Origin: Enteropsectra breve
Lineage: Eukaryota > Microsporidia
DNA length: 61,739 bases
Assembly: GCA_024243835.1 (NCBI GenBank)
Contig: JALPMN010000637.1
Coordinates: forward strand, 1 to 61,739
Direction: 5' to 3'
The notes under the pieces are model-generated. The model was given only the letters and a program-made list of their open reading frames with translations. It ran no database searches and was not told where the DNA came from. The translations under genes were made by a program, and so were the position numbers. Below are positions 9,663 to 20,006 of this stretch, one piece after another. The number at the start of each line of letters is the position of its first letter. Position 1 is the first letter of the stretch.

Positions 9663-10712
9663 ATGCTGGGATGCGCGTTGCTAACAGCCAAGTCGAGCTT
9701 TAAAAGGCTGACATTCAAGCTCTGTGACTGCGTTATCGACTTTACTGGCAGCACCTCCCCATTCAGCTATAGATATTTTAATGTCGACAGCTCACTGAAA
9801 CACATTTCTAATGATCTGGAGATCGACTGGCACCAGCTTGAGCAGCAGAAGTACATTTACAAAGCCTACACTACGCAGGACTACACACTAAATATACTGA
9901 TCAATGATAGTCTGTTTCTCGATATCTCAAATTTTGATCTTTCTCTGATGAAAATTATCGGACACCGTGGCTCTGGGGCCAAAGAACATTCTAAAGACAT
10001 TCCAGAAAACACAATCATGTCTTATCTCAATGCAAAGAATGAGGGTGCGCACATGATTGAGCTAGATGTGCATCTGACAAGGGATGGAAATGTATTTATC
10101 CACCACGACCACTCGATTATCGATCTTTTGGTTAGCAGTCTTTCACTGAGCGAATGTAACCTCCATCTTCGCAGCGCTAATCACATTCATATTGATTATC
10201 CGACAACACTGCATCTGACTCTAGATGCATTGCCTGACGATCTGGCTGTCAACATTGAAATTAAAGCCAATGATTTTGGCCAGGAGCCGGTTAACCCAGA
10301 ATATCTGTTTAATCTTTGTGTCGCAACTCTGAAAATCACTGCCAAATACCCAAATAAGAAGTTTCTCTATACCTCGTTCCATCCAGAGGTGTGTGCTTAT
10401 ATTAGACTCCTAAACCGCAATGCAAAAGTTTGTCTCTTAGTATGCCATGAGATACTGGCCACTTTCCCCGGGAATACTTTTTTCCCATTTATCGATAACT
10501 TTGCGTGCGATTTTAATTTAGAGGGGTTTGTTTTCAGCACTGATTTTTACAACGAGTTTTCTGCTGATGTAAAGGGTCTTTTGGCAAAGAACAAGCTTGT
10601 GTTTTGCTATGGAGAAGATACAAACTCGTATATAACAGCCGAGCAACTATATAAAAGCGGCGTTACAGGCTTAATAACAGATAAAATCAAGGAAATCAAA
10701 CTATTAAATTAG
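9663..10712 (+). CDS. Glycerophosphodiester phosphodiesterase (GDPD family)
   Basis: 349 aa from the ATG at 9663; an in-frame TTG at 9609 is less likely to be the start. The GDPD domain spans about 97-345. It begins with KIIGHRGSGAK (catalytic HR), then PENTIMSY, MIELDVHLTRDG (E-x-D metal ligands) and FIHHDH (second catalytic His). NIEIKAND and TGLITDK near the end complete the usual core. The enzyme hydrolyses glycerophosphodiesters such as glycerophosphocholine to glycerol-3-phosphate and the free alcohol. The first 95 residues are unlike GDPD and could be a divergent relative of the N-terminal domain of GPCPD1/Gde1-type proteins. No signal peptide, so probably cytosolic. Confidence 0.85.
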   Translation: MLGCALLTAKSSFKRLTFKLCDCVIDFTGSTSPFSYRYFNVDSSLKHISNDLEIDWHQLEQQKYIYKAYTTQDYTLNILINDSLFLDISNFDLSLMKIIGHRGSGAKEHSKDIPENTIMSYLNAKNEGAHMIELDVHLTRDGNVFIHHDHSIIDLLVSSLSLSECNLHLRSANHIHIDYPTTLHLTLDALPDDLAVNIEIKANDFGQEPVNPEYLFNLCVATLKITAKYPNKKFLYTSFHPEVCAYIRLLNRNAKVCLLVCHEILATFPGNTFFPFIDNFACDFNLEGFVFSTDFYNEFSADVKGLLAKNKLVFCYGEDTNSYITAEQLYKSGVTGLITDKIKEIKLLN

Positions 10713-11086
10713 ATAAATTCTCATTATAGATTTATAGCATGCAGTTTTAAGAAATTTAACATTTTTTTTCTCTTCTACAATAAACTACTACAATTATTTA
10801 AATAGTGTATCAGAAAATCATAATGCATATGTTGATGAGATTGTAGCGTATATCATCCGCATCTTAGTCTGTATATTGATATTTAACGTTGTTTTACCCT
10901 TTATATTTACAAATACGTAAACTTAGAGTAGTTTTTACTTATACCATTTGACAAATCTGCACCTGAAAATATTATTAAAATTAGCTGTAAAACACTAATT
11001 GAACAGAAGTAATTTATAATTTTCATCACTCCACATGAATTTCACACAAATGCGTGCGCTTTCAAAGAATTCTTTTGAGGGTTTCA
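10713..11086. other. Intergenic
   Basis: AT-rich spacer between the GDPD and alpha-COP genes, both on the plus strand. No ORF or structure recognised before the alpha-COP promoter. Confidence 0.6.
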
Positions 11087-11101
11087 AAATTTTACCCTTA
11101 A
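11087..11101 (+). promoter_or_regulatory. AAATTTT + CCC start-proximal motif (alpha-COP)
   Basis: aaaattttacccttaaATG directly before the alpha-COP start. It matches the IQGAP-like motif on the opposite strand apart from one moved base. Confidence 0.7.
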
Positions 11102-13453
11102 ATGGGACAACAAATCCAAGAGCTGTTTAGAAGGGAAACATCGCGTGTAAAATCGATAGCCTTTCACCCCACCTATCCTGTTTTTATCACTGCAAACCAC
11201 TGCGGAACAATTTGTATATGGGACTATCTGCACTGCCAAACGATTGCAGCAATTCAAGAACATGTTGGCTCAGTAAGAGTGGTGAAATTTCATCCATCAG
11301 GAGAGATATTTGCAACGGGAGGCGACGACAAAATAGTGCGTGTCTGGAACTATAAAACAAGGGAATGCATTCAAAAATTCAAGGGACACACGGACTATGT
11401 GCGCTCAGTTGATTTTCATCCGACGCATCCTTTTATTCTCTCGGGATCTGACGATAGCACAGTAAAAGTATGGAACTACTACACAGGAAGCCTGTTGTCT
11501 TCTTCATCTGGGCATCATCACTATGTCATGGCTGTTGCATTTCTCGATACGAATCACTTTGTTTCCGGATCTCTTGACCACACGATTGGTATATGGGACT
11601 GTTCGAAGCTGTTTGCAGCAAATTCGAGTCTTATGATTCCCAAAGTCATACTGCGGCAGTTCATCGATGGCCATGATCGTGGAATAAACACACTTCTCTT
11701 TATTAAAAACAAGGAAAACTTTAATGTTAAGAACAAGCTTCAATGCTTAATCAATTCTGGCAACATTTTAATATCCGGTGGCGACGACAAGGAACTTAAA
11801 ATATGGAAGTTCGATGGCCAGGCTCTTTCACTAGAAAAGACTCTATATTCCCATGACTCGGGAGTTACTTCTCTTTATTACGATGGATCAACGCTTTTCG
11901 CGGGGGCGGAGGATGGAGAAATTACCGCCTATGAAAATTTCAGCAGCTACAAAAAAATACTTCTCGACTCCAGGGTCTGGGCTATGGCGGGCAAGCGCTG
12001 CTATCTGGCTGTTGGCACAGACGATGGCCTTTCTGTGTATCTTAACATGCCTAACAGTCTGATTTATGGCCGAAGCGGTTTATATACCTATTATATCAAA
12101 GACTCTGCTTTATATAAAAGCAGTGATATTAAAAATTCGGAAAAAGTATGCGAGATTAACGATAACGTATCAAGAATACAGGCGTACAATGAACAGATAG
12201 TTCTACAAGAGAAGGGTAAATTTAAAATAATAAACGGCAAGGGAATGGCAGAAACCAACAAAGGGAACGGTGTTTTCTATGATGAGCGTTTATTTATACT
12301 TGACAATGGAAAGCTAATATCCAATGGCGAGATTGTTGCTGATGAGCTTAAAAAAGACAGCTTTTTAATTCCAAGTGAGCTTGGCATATTCATAGTGTCC
12401 AAAAAAAGTTTGTCTTTGTATTCTAGTGATAGACTTGTGGGCACTTTCAATGCAAACTTTGAAATCCAGGATGTAGTGGCGAGTGGAAAGGAGATCGCCG
12501 TACTTGGGCAGGATAAGATAGTGTTTTTAGATGCCAGTCTTAAATACACGAAGCAGCACAGTGAGATGGTTCAGATTGTTGGTGCCATCTTTGCAGAAGA
12601 AGACCAGGACTTGTTTATTTACACAACCGCTAAGCAAATAAAGTATATTTATGATGGGGAAATGGGTATTCTGCAGTCAAACGAAAACTGCAATCTGCAG
12701 AGGCCGGTGGCTCTTGATGGCGAAAACCTGACAGTGCTTTCTTCCTTTGGGCTTGAGTGCATCCCTCTAACCATGGGAGAATTGCGCTTTAAAAAAGCTG
12801 TCAATAAAAACGAGGGCATTCTGGAAGCCATAGAAAATGAGCAACTTCCTGGACGGGCACCATTAGAATATCTTATAGAGAAGGGCCTCGGCGGTGTTGC
12901 TCTTCCATATATTACTGATGATGCATCGAAGTTTGTGCTCCTGCTCAATGAGGGCCAATACAGTGAGGCACTGGAACTTGCTGACACGCCAGAGATGCTC
13001 AAGAAAATAGCATACAAGATAATAAGCGACCCCAAGGACTGCGCTGACGAAAAAATACTAGAAATAGCCGAGGAGTGCCTCCAGAAGGCAGGGTGTGCTC
13101 GTGATCTATTTTTCTTTTACCTAAGCTCTAACAATCTTAAAAAGCTTAAAGAAATAAACTCAGAGGAATATAACGATATAATAAAGGTAATGCTCGAAGA
13201 CACATCTGTCTTCAAAAATAAGGCTACGGAGACAGCGCTTGCACAGAAAGAACGGTGCGTCGACAAGGATGTTAGTATTAAGGATGATCTTACGGCGATA
13301 GTGAGTGACTTGTCAATAAAAGGGGAGATTCCAGTTGTTCTTCAAGAAAACAAGGATTCCGAAGAAACATCCAACAAAACAGAATATGCAACGCTCAATG
13401 ACTCCGACTCGTATACCATCATTTCAGAGGGCAATACAAACACTACCAAATAA
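11102..13453 (+). CDS. Coatomer subunit alpha (alpha-COP), C-terminally shortened
   Basis: 783 aa. Six or seven WD40 repeats fill about 1-310. The order of motifs is that of alpha-COP, not beta'-COP: RVKSIAFHPTYPVFITANHC, then ATGGDDKIVRVWNYKTREC, GHHHYVMAVAF, FVSGSLDHTIGIWD and DGHDRGIN. A second beta-propeller-like region and an alpha-solenoid follow (PLEYLIEKGLGGVALPYITD, then LLLNEGQYSEALELA), again as in alpha-COP. COPI coats retrieve proteins from Golgi to ER. Typical alpha-COP is about 1200 aa; the C-terminal epsilon-COP-binding domain is absent and replaced by a short polar tail. Confidence 0.92.
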   Translation: MGQQIQELFRRETSRVKSIAFHPTYPVFITANHCGTICIWDYLHCQTIAAIQEHVGSVRVVKFHPSGEIFATGGDDKIVRVWNYKTRECIQKFKGHTDYVRSVDFHPTHPFILSGSDDSTVKVWNYYTGSLLSSSSGHHHYVMAVAFLDTNHFVSGSLDHTIGIWDCSKLFAANSSLMIPKVILRQFIDGHDRGINTLLFIKNKENFNVKNKLQCLINSGNILISGGDDKELKIWKFDGQALSLEKTLYSHDSGVTSLYYDGSTLFAGAEDGEITAYENFSSYKKILLDSRVWAMAGKRCYLAVGTDDGLSVYLNMPNSLIYGRSGLYTYYIKDSALYKSSDIKNSEKVCEINDNVSRIQAYNEQIVLQEKGKFKIINGKGMAETNKGNGVFYDERLFILDNGKLISNGEIVADELKKDSFLIPSELGIFIVSKKSLSLYSSDRLVGTFNANFEIQDVVASGKEIAVLGQDKIVFLDASLKYTKQHSEMVQIVGAIFAEEDQDLFIYTTAKQIKYIYDGEMGILQSNENCNLQRPVALDGENLTVLSSFGLECIPLTMGELRFKKAVNKNEGILEAIENEQLPGRAPLEYLIEKGLGGVALPYITDDASKFVLLLNEGQYSEALELADTPEMLKKIAYKIISDPKDCADEKILEIAEECLQKAGCARDLFFFYLSSNNLKKLKEINSEEYNDIIKVMLEDTSVFKNKATETALAQKERCVDKDVSIKDDLTAIVSDLSIKGEIPVVLQENKDSEETSNKTEYATLNDSDSYTIISEGNTNTTK

Positions 13454-13810
13454 AGACTAAATTAAACACTTTTGAAGCTTTTCTTTCTTTCACACTGTTA
13501 AAAGCAACATACTATTAAGTTTAAGAGTAAAATTTACAGTTATGATTAAAATTTCTTTCCAACAAATTTTAAATTATTTTTGTGTTACTCACGCTACTTT
13601 AAACATTCTCAATCCACTTCAAATATGCCCAAGCTATAGTTATGAAACGTAAATGCCTTCAAATAAATCAACAACAAAAAGTATGTTAATAAGATATAAA
13701 TTTTCAACGAAGTTACATAAATCATTGTGAATCAGTAAGCAACTAGTATCAAATTTTATTATTTTACAGTATTTTATCTTATTTTGCAACATCAAGCTCT
13801 ATTCTTTATG
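13454..13810. other. Intergenic between convergent genes
   Basis: 3' spacer between alpha-COP (+) and the Cdc4-like gene (-). AT-rich, no gene or clear structure. Confidence 0.6.
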
Positions 13811-15016
13811 TTAGCAGTTTTCATATTCATTATAATCGAAAACTCTGATATGCGGCTTTCCTTCCACATAGTATCCAACTATTATTTTTTTATCAACCAT
13901 TTCTATTTTAGTTATATTTTCTGCACACATAAGTGTTGAAACATACACTCCTTTGGAAAGCGTGTAGATCTTCACTGCCGACTGTGTCCCGATAATTAAA
14001 AGGCCCTCACATATCTTTTGTGCTTTGATTGGCGTTATTTCTGTAATCACGTATTCAACCTTCTTAGTAACGTAATTGTATTTTACAACGGTGCAATCAG
14101 CCCCGGATGATATCACACTGTTCTCATGAAAATCCAGCCAGGCAACAAGCTTGCTGTGTGCGTTGTGGCTAGCACTTATTTTCTGATCCACAGAAACAAT
14201 CTTTACCTCTGCATCCATTCCACTCGATGCAACGATGTCTTTGTGTATTTTAACGATATAAACCCGCTTATTGTGGATGCTGATATCTCGGAGGAATATT
14301 CCCTTCCTGTAGTCCCATAGCTTCACAGTGCAGTCATATGACCCACTAACAAGATACTTCTCTGAAATATCCATGCAGCGCACGCTGTTTGAGTGGCTCT
14401 GCAGCACGTAGAGCATCGTTCCATTGCTCAGCCACACAATTATGCTGTAGTCTCTGCTTCCTGTTACAATAAACTTTCCATGGCACTTTACCGTGCGAAT
14501 CGTCGATCTGTGCGACTTTAAAATGCTCGATGTTGTCTGGTCTTTTGTGCTCCAGATCCGTGCTGTTTTGTCTGTGCTGCCACTCACAATCATGTCTTTG
14601 CGCACCTCAAAGGCCCACACGCCGCCCAGATGCCCAAAATAGTTCGAGACTAGTTTTCCAGCGAAGTCGTACGATTTTATCGTTCTGTCATCGGATGAGC
14701 AGTAAATGTGTCCGTCAGCCACACGCATCTCGGTAAGATCAGACTGGTGTGTGCGAAAATCTATTGATGAATACCCACCATTCTTGATCTTTGAGTGCAG
14801 ACTGTTTCTATTCTTCAGAATCTTGATGCACTCCCCGATATCTTTGCTTTTTGTTTTAGCATACCCATTCCAGACTGTATCCGAAACAGATAGACACCCG
14901 CCAATAATCTGGTACGGGAGCATGGTCTTTACCGCACCCAGCTTGGAGCTGGCCAGTATCTTCGGCAGGAGACCCAGGTATAGCACCTCTTCCTTCTTTT
15001 GCTTTTTATAGTTCAT
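13811..15016 (-). CDS. Cdc4/FBXW7-like F-box and WD40 protein
   Basis: 401 aa. The N-terminus (about 10-60) has a weak F-box pattern (LLPKILASSKL, then LPYQIIGG and VSDTVWNGYAK). The rest is a WD40 propeller of about seven blades. The blade GHLGGVWAFEVRKDMIVSGS, then TDKTARIW and SHRSTIRTVKC, matches the Cdc4/FBXW7 pattern 'GH.GGVWAl....lvSGStDrTvRvW'. Such proteins select phosphorylated substrates for SCF ubiquitin ligases. Whether the degenerate F-box still binds Skp1 cannot be seen from sequence. The start is supported by tttcccaaATG. An alternative is a non-SCF WD40 scaffold. Confidence 0.65.
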   Translation of the reverse strand: MNYKKQKKEEVLYLGLLPKILASSKLGAVKTMLPYQIIGGCLSVSDTVWNGYAKTKSKDIGECIKILKNRNSLHSKIKNGGYSSIDFRTHQSDLTEMRVADGHIYCSSDDRTIKSYDFAGKLVSNYFGHLGGVWAFEVRKDMIVSGSTDKTARIWSTKDQTTSSILKSHRSTIRTVKCHGKFIVTGSRDYSIIVWLSNGTMLYVLQSHSNSVRCMDISEKYLVSGSYDCTVKLWDYRKGIFLRDISIHNKRVYIVKIHKDIVASSGMDAEVKIVSVDQKISASHNAHSKLVAWLDFHENSVISSGADCTVVKYNYVTKKVEYVITEITPIKAQKICEGLLIIGTQSAVKIYTLSKGVYVSTLMCAENITKIEMVDKKIIVGYYVEGKPHIRVFDYNEYENC

Positions 15017-15183
15017 TTGGGAAAATAAAAATTTGTTTTTAAACTAATAATTAAACATACCAAAAGAGAGTGGATTTTGTATGGCTGTTACGCTCTTTAA
15101 TATAGCATTTAATCTAAAATGAAGTATATAAAGCACGTACTCTAAAATAATTTCAAACGGTTTTTAAACTAGACTTCTTTTTT

Positions 15184-15378
15184 TCAGAAGAATGAATTGA
15201 TATTGGACCATTGGAAGCTGTGCGCATATCCATAATAAATATGTTTAATCAATGCTTTATTCTTCTCAAGCAAAACCCTATGGTAAAGCTGACTTAAAGT
15301 ATAATACAAAAGCTTGAGGTTGATGTTATCATTTCTCACTGTTATAAGGGTCTGAAAATAATGCATAATGTCGAGCAT
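15184..15378 (-). CDS. Possible small helical protein (64 aa), uncertain
   Basis: ATG at 15378. The predicted peptide is rich in helix-forming and aromatic residues (LKLLYYTLSQLYHRVLLEKN) and has no recognised family. No CCC motif precedes it, so it may be chance. It is listed because amino-acid use is protein-like and the spacer around it is otherwise empty. Confidence 0.25.
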   Translation of the reverse strand: MLDIMHYFQTLITVRNDNINLKLLYYTLSQLYHRVLLEKNKALIKHIYYGYAHSFQWSNINSFF

Positions 15379-15790
15379 CAATTATGAATGTAAATGCATT
15401 TCTATTGAAGTTGTCGCTTTCAGGTTCTTTCCTAAACGAAAAGAAGCTATTTGGTTGTTGCCCTAACATGGGTAATTTAATTAAAATTTCATAAGTCCAT
15501 TTGAGGTAAGTCGACAGAAGTATTCATTTTGTATTTATTTATTTGAAATATTACCCGCCCACATTGACATTTAAAACTGCTTTAATGAAACATAAAAAGA
15601 GCGTATTTTTGAAAACTGGGTGCAACCAACAAAACTACGCATTTATTTCTTCCAGTCCAGAAGATTTTTACGGCTTATTTTCATATGTCCATTTTGTAAA
15701 TTAAAAAATTTCCATTGGAGAAAAGAGGTTTCAGATTTCGAATTGTTAATTGATGCACACCAATTTAAATACCAAAGTGGACTTCCTTGC
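15379..15790. other. Intergenic
   Basis: Spacer upstream of the plus-strand 318-aa gene. It contains a forward frame with only a GTG start (15620), rejected in favour of the ATG at 15791. An aaaaaatttcc block at about 15701-15711 may be its promoter element. Confidence 0.45.
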
Positions 15791-16747
15791 ATGCTCGATA
15801 TTCTTAGAACATCAATTAGTGAGGTAGAGGCTCTACTGAAGTCCAGCAAGGCTCAAAAGAGTCTAATTAAAGGCACGTTTGGGGATAATACGGAAAATGA
15901 AACATTCCCCAAGCATGGAGCTAGTCCGCATGAAGAAGAGGCCCCTGTATTTGCATCGAAGCTTGCTGGCGGTGTGCATTCAAACACAATGGAAATCAAG
16001 ACTTTCACCCAAAATATTAATTCAGTTGCAGTGCCGAAGAGAAGCTCTGATAAAAAAGATACTCACAGGAAATACGTGCTGGGAAATCCGAAATTAATGA
16101 AGGGGCTTGGAATCACTAAGCTAGCAGCAATGAAACATAATGAAGAACTAATTTTTGAAGAGAGGCTTTCAAGCAATCTCCTTCAGTCTGTCAAGCTGTC
16201 AGAGAAACCTGTTGGAGAATGTGAAAAGAGCTGTCCTATCGATGGGATTACAAAAAAGGATATTCTCGATGCGCTTAAAAGCAAGAAACTCCAAAATGAA
16301 ATTGACAATGAAGCCGTTAAGGCGTTATGGGAAATAGGTGCAGTAAGATCATTAATATACGAAATGTTTTACGATGAAATAAGTGCAGAGATGGTTAATA
16401 ACCACCATGAAGACATAATAAAAAGCATCCAAGAGATTCTTGCGTCAAAGCACCACAAATGCTATGACATATATCTGAGCCTTGCAAGGGAAATTCAGCC
16501 CACCGATGGCGTAAGCAGCCGATATCAAAAGTTTATCGATTCTGTTTTGGTGTACATTGCAGACGGCAATCTTAGCTGTGATAAGCGTTTCCTCAAGAAA
16601 ATCAGCAAAACCATTTCCAATATCAAAACATATGAAGATCCTGATTTGTGCAAAATGGCGGAGCAGTTTGTGTTTTGTAAAAAGTATGTCGAGAATTTTG
16701 TGAATATTAAGAAGGAGGCCAAGAAGCTTACTGACTGTAATTTGTAA
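15791..16747 (+). CDS. Unknown protein, 318 aa
   Basis: Not recognised. The only ATG near the start of the frame is at 15791 (MLDILRTSISEVEALLKSS). The first half is polar and probably disordered. The second half (from about residue 190) is mainly helical, with conserved-looking Leu/Ile periodicity (AVKALWEIGAVRSLIYEMFY, then IIKSIQEILASKHHKCYDIY). No signal peptide, membrane segment or zinc motif. Ends 370 bp before the convergent kinase gene. Likely intracellular; no function proposed. Confidence 0.7.
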   Translation: MLDILRTSISEVEALLKSSKAQKSLIKGTFGDNTENETFPKHGASPHEEEAPVFASKLAGGVHSNTMEIKTFTQNINSVAVPKRSSDKKDTHRKYVLGNPKLMKGLGITKLAAMKHNEELIFEERLSSNLLQSVKLSEKPVGECEKSCPIDGITKKDILDALKSKKLQNEIDNEAVKALWEIGAVRSLIYEMFYDEISAEMVNNHHEDIIKSIQEILASKHHKCYDIYLSLAREIQPTDGVSSRYQKFIDSVLVYIADGNLSCDKRFLKKISKTISNIKTYEDPDLCKMAEQFVFCKKYVENFVNIKKEAKKLTDCNL

Positions 16748-17117
16748 ATAAAAACCTAATGTAAAAAATCTTATTAGTTTTATTTTTTTATTTTATGGTA
16801 TAAAAAGTATGGATTCAAAATATTCCTGAAATTCAATTTCAAGACAATAGGAGCTAACTGCGTTTCATTAAAAGACAATTCGTGTATAATAATAACAACA
16901 AATAGAATTTAAAATACTATTGATACGTTTGTATATATGGTTTTTAGTGATTTCATCTGATTACTTAAAGAAAATGCCGTTATAAAAATTTAGCGAATAT
17001 TTTACAAGGGAAAGAGGAGATAAAATTCCAGAGAGAATTAAATCATTCAAACAGTTATTGTATTGATAGTTAAGATAAAGAAAGATAATAGTCATGTTTT
17101 ATTTATAAGGATACTGT
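16748..17117. other. Intergenic between convergent genes
   Basis: AT-rich 3' spacer between the unknown 318-aa gene and the kinase gene. Nothing recognised. Confidence 0.6.
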
Positions 17118-19700
17118 TTAATACATTTTGTTAAGCTGCATAAGCCTGTCTTTTTCCTCCAGGGATCTGCAGAGCACGCTAATGCTTGCGCCATTTTTCA
17201 GCGCCTTGTTCAGCTCACACGAAATATCGCCCAGGACATAGCATGATTTGTGCACAACCATCAGACAGTCTTTGCAGCAGAAGGCCTGGTTCACAACTCC
17301 ATAAAGAACCTCGTTGCAGTGGTCGCACAGGGTGCCCTTTGCAACGGTTTTCTCGTAAAATAAATGATTATTAAATTCATATGCATTTTCTGAATCATCC
17401 ACCTCATACTCTGTGATTGTTGATTTCTTTGCCTTTTCAATTTCGCATTTGAGCTGCGCAATTTTCTTTTCAGACCCGGTCTTCTGTGCCATCGCGTCTT
17501 CATAGGTGTTTCCGTCCAGCACTGAAATCAGACTGTCCAGGCCCTTCAGAATTTTAAGCTCCTTTTCCAGATCTGCCTCCATCGCCTTCAGGCTTCTTCG
17601 CATTCCAGAGGTACTGCTGTTTTTGGAGGCCTCCCCAATTAAAAATATTTTAATACACAGCGCTCGCTTCTTGTAGTTCAGATGGTGCATCTCATTGTTC
17701 TTAAGCTCCCGTATGTAGATGTTTCTCAGCGGATACTCAAGCCGTCCATCACTCTGGATTTCACCGCCACATGCAGAAAGCTTTCCCTTCAGATTCTCAT
17801 TCAGAATCTTGTGGTCCAGGCCCCCAACCATCTTCAACATGCAGTCTTCTATGGACAGGCTGATTTCTTTGTTGTTGCTTACATTTAGCACCGTGTATGT
17901 CGCTATTTTGTTGTTCAGACTCATGTTCTTGATCGTGTGCTTAAGGCCCCGTATCTCTTCCTCCAAAATACGCTTTCCTGCGATCTCTTGCTCAATCTTC
18001 TGCTGATACTCCCGTATTTCTGTTCTCTTTATCCTCAGCTGTTTCTTCAAATCTTCAATACCGCTGGCCTCAATATCCTTGGCACCAATAAGTGCCCTAT
18101 TTTCCTTTCCTAGCGCCTCATTCTCTTTGTAAAACCAGTAAACAAGCTTTTTAATCTTTTTCAGAGTTTCCTCGAAGTTGGCGCGTGAAACAAGCTTTTT
18201 AAGGTCCTCTATCTCCTCTTTTATTATTATCTCCTGATTTCTACTCGTTTTATGTATTCCCTTTTCGATCTGGTCCAAAACTTCTGTTTTAGACTGAATA
18301 TCAGATTTAATTTCCGCTAGCTTTTTATTTGACTTGTTAATGTTATTTTCTACATCAATCAGCTCATCCTTAGAAACTACCAACTGCTCCATTGCATTTT
18401 TGAGCATTGTGTTGTACTCCGCTACCAGTTTTTCTTTATTTTCCTTATCCTTTACCAATTCATTAATCTGATTTTCAAGTTCCTTTAATTTTGCCACTTC
18501 TTTTTCGTATTTAGCTTTGTCAAAGTGTTGAATGTCACTTTGTACGGCGGTGCAGTTTCCTCCATGGACTTTTAAAATTGGGTTGCTTTTGGCGCAGTCT
18601 TCAAAGCAAACCGTTGTGTCATTCTGTGGCTTTCTTCCCCTGTTAAAGGCCTCCACTATTTTATCAGCATGCAGTGGATCGTACGTAAAGCCAATAAAGT
18701 CTTTGTACCCGCAGTCTATTTGCCTGTCTTCTGGAACGAACTCTGTATCAACAAAATTTGAAATATCTGTTTTTTCTTGAATATTCGGGATGTAAGGCGG
18801 TGTTATTTCCTTTATCTTCATCCAGTCAATGCCTTTGAAAAACGGATGCATTTTAACATCTTCTATTTTAATCCGGTCTTCTCTAAAGCATAGAAGCTTC
18901 TTTATCAAATCGTTAAGCTCATTTGAAAGTTTATTGCACAGGCTGTATTCTAGCGTGTTTATTTTGTTGTAAGTCTCATGAAGGGATTCTGACCAGAAGG
19001 GAGTTACTCCGTAAAACATTTCATAAATTATGACACCGATGGCCCACATATCAACCTCAGGCCCGTATGTAACGGTATTTCCCACGGAAATTAAGGCATC
19101 GGGACTGATGTAGTCGGGTGTTCCCACAGAGAGAAATGATGTGGCCTTCCCATTCACCATCTGGGCACAGGACCCAAAATCTCCCAGCTTAATATGCCCA
19201 TCCGCATCGATTATTATGTTGTCAGGCTTGAGATCCCTGTGCAGCCATCCCATTTTGTGCATCACATCAACAGCCATAAAGAGCTCCGCCGAGTAGAAGC
19301 GAATCACCTCTTCCGGAACTGCATTTTGCTTTGAAAGAAGGCACATGAGATCTCCCCCAGGGATAAAATCCATAAAATAATAAAGAAACTTTTCATCCTG
19401 CAGGCACTCATGGCACTTTATGATCCACTCGCTGTCAATCTCGGTCATTATCTGCTTCTCATTCATAAAGAAGTTGGTGTTTGGGTTCTTCTTCACTATA
19501 TTTTTGCTTACTCTTTTGAGCGCGTATATTTTGTTATTTTTCTCTGCTAGAAACACCTCGCCATAGCCGCCCTTGGCCAGCGTTTTGAGAATTTTGTATG
19601 TTGATGGCTTGGTTTTGCCCTTGTAAATATGGGCAAACTGCTGCGAGCCCATTGCCTCTGCAGCATCGATCACAAAGTTTGGATCTATTCTATCAACCAT
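17118..19700 (-). CDS. MRCK/ROCK-like AGC protein kinase with coiled coil and C1 domain
   Basis: 860 aa. The kinase domain spans about 37-300: glycine loop AKGGYGEVFLAE, catalytic Lys in YALKRV, HRDLKPDNIIID, LGDFGSC and a GTPDYISPD activation segment. An AGC tail with Phe-rich segments follows (FVDTEFVPEDRQ). Residues about 395-610 are a long coiled coil. Residues 779-828 are a full C1 zinc finger, H-x12-C-x2-C...C-x2-C-x4-H-x2-C-x7-C, ending KSCYVLGDISC. The kinase, coiled coil, C1 order is that of MRCK/ROCK-type Rho effector kinases, which control myosin and actin. The PH and CNH domains of the animal proteins are missing. Whether Rho or Cdc42 binds is unknown. Confidence 0.85.
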   Translation of the reverse strand: MVDRIDPNFVIDAAEAMGSQQFAHIYKGKTKPSTYKILKTLAKGGYGEVFLAEKNNKIYALKRVSKNIVKKNPNTNFFMNEKQIMTEIDSEWIIKCHECLQDEKFLYYFMDFIPGGDLMCLLSKQNAVPEEVIRFYSAELFMAVDVMHKMGWLHRDLKPDNIIIDADGHIKLGDFGSCAQMVNGKATSFLSVGTPDYISPDALISVGNTVTYGPEVDMWAIGVIIYEMFYGVTPFWSESLHETYNKINTLEYSLCNKLSNELNDLIKKLLCFREDRIKIEDVKMHPFFKGIDWMKIKEITPPYIPNIQEKTDISNFVDTEFVPEDRQIDCGYKDFIGFTYDPLHADKIVEAFNRGRKPQNDTTVCFEDCAKSNPILKVHGGNCTAVQSDIQHFDKAKYEKEVAKLKELENQINELVKDKENKEKLVAEYNTMLKNAMEQLVVSKDELIDVENNINKSNKKLAEIKSDIQSKTEVLDQIEKGIHKTSRNQEIIIKEEIEDLKKLVSRANFEETLKKIKKLVYWFYKENEALGKENRALIGAKDIEASGIEDLKKQLRIKRTEIREYQQKIEQEIAGKRILEEEIRGLKHTIKNMSLNNKIATYTVLNVSNNKEISLSIEDCMLKMVGGLDHKILNENLKGKLSACGGEIQSDGRLEYPLRNIYIRELKNNEMHHLNYKKRALCIKIFLIGEASKNSSTSGMRRSLKAMEADLEKELKILKGLDSLISVLDGNTYEDAMAQKTGSEKKIAQLKCEIEKAKKSTITEYEVDDSENAYEFNNHLFYEKTVAKGTLCDHCNEVLYGVVNQAFCCKDCLMVVHKSCYVLGDISCELNKALKNGASISVLCRSLEEKDRLMQLNKMY

Positions 19701-20006
19701 GTGTAAAAGGTCTTAAAATTTTTAAAAATAAAACAAATGCTAACAACAGATAATTGGTGTGCAGAAGAAGCAACAGCTACGGATATAGGATTGTTCAACA
19801 ATAACAAAGAGTTATAAATACTAAAAATTAATTGTTTTAAAAATCAAAATGGGAATATTAGTGTATAAACTGATGAACTGAGTTTTCAATAATACGAGCC
19901 GCTTAAACATAAAACTATGGGGTGATGTTAATAGTTATAGAACGTTTAAAGATGTTATTCAACAGACTTTGGCATAGTAACGCTTATAAATTACTAAAAA
20001 TAAAAA
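19701..20006. other. Intergenic
   Basis: Upstream of the kinase gene (-) and 3' of the tRNA-Val. An AAATTTT-type block (tcttaaaatttttaaaaat) lies about 10 bases before the kinase start. No other feature. Confidence 0.55.
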
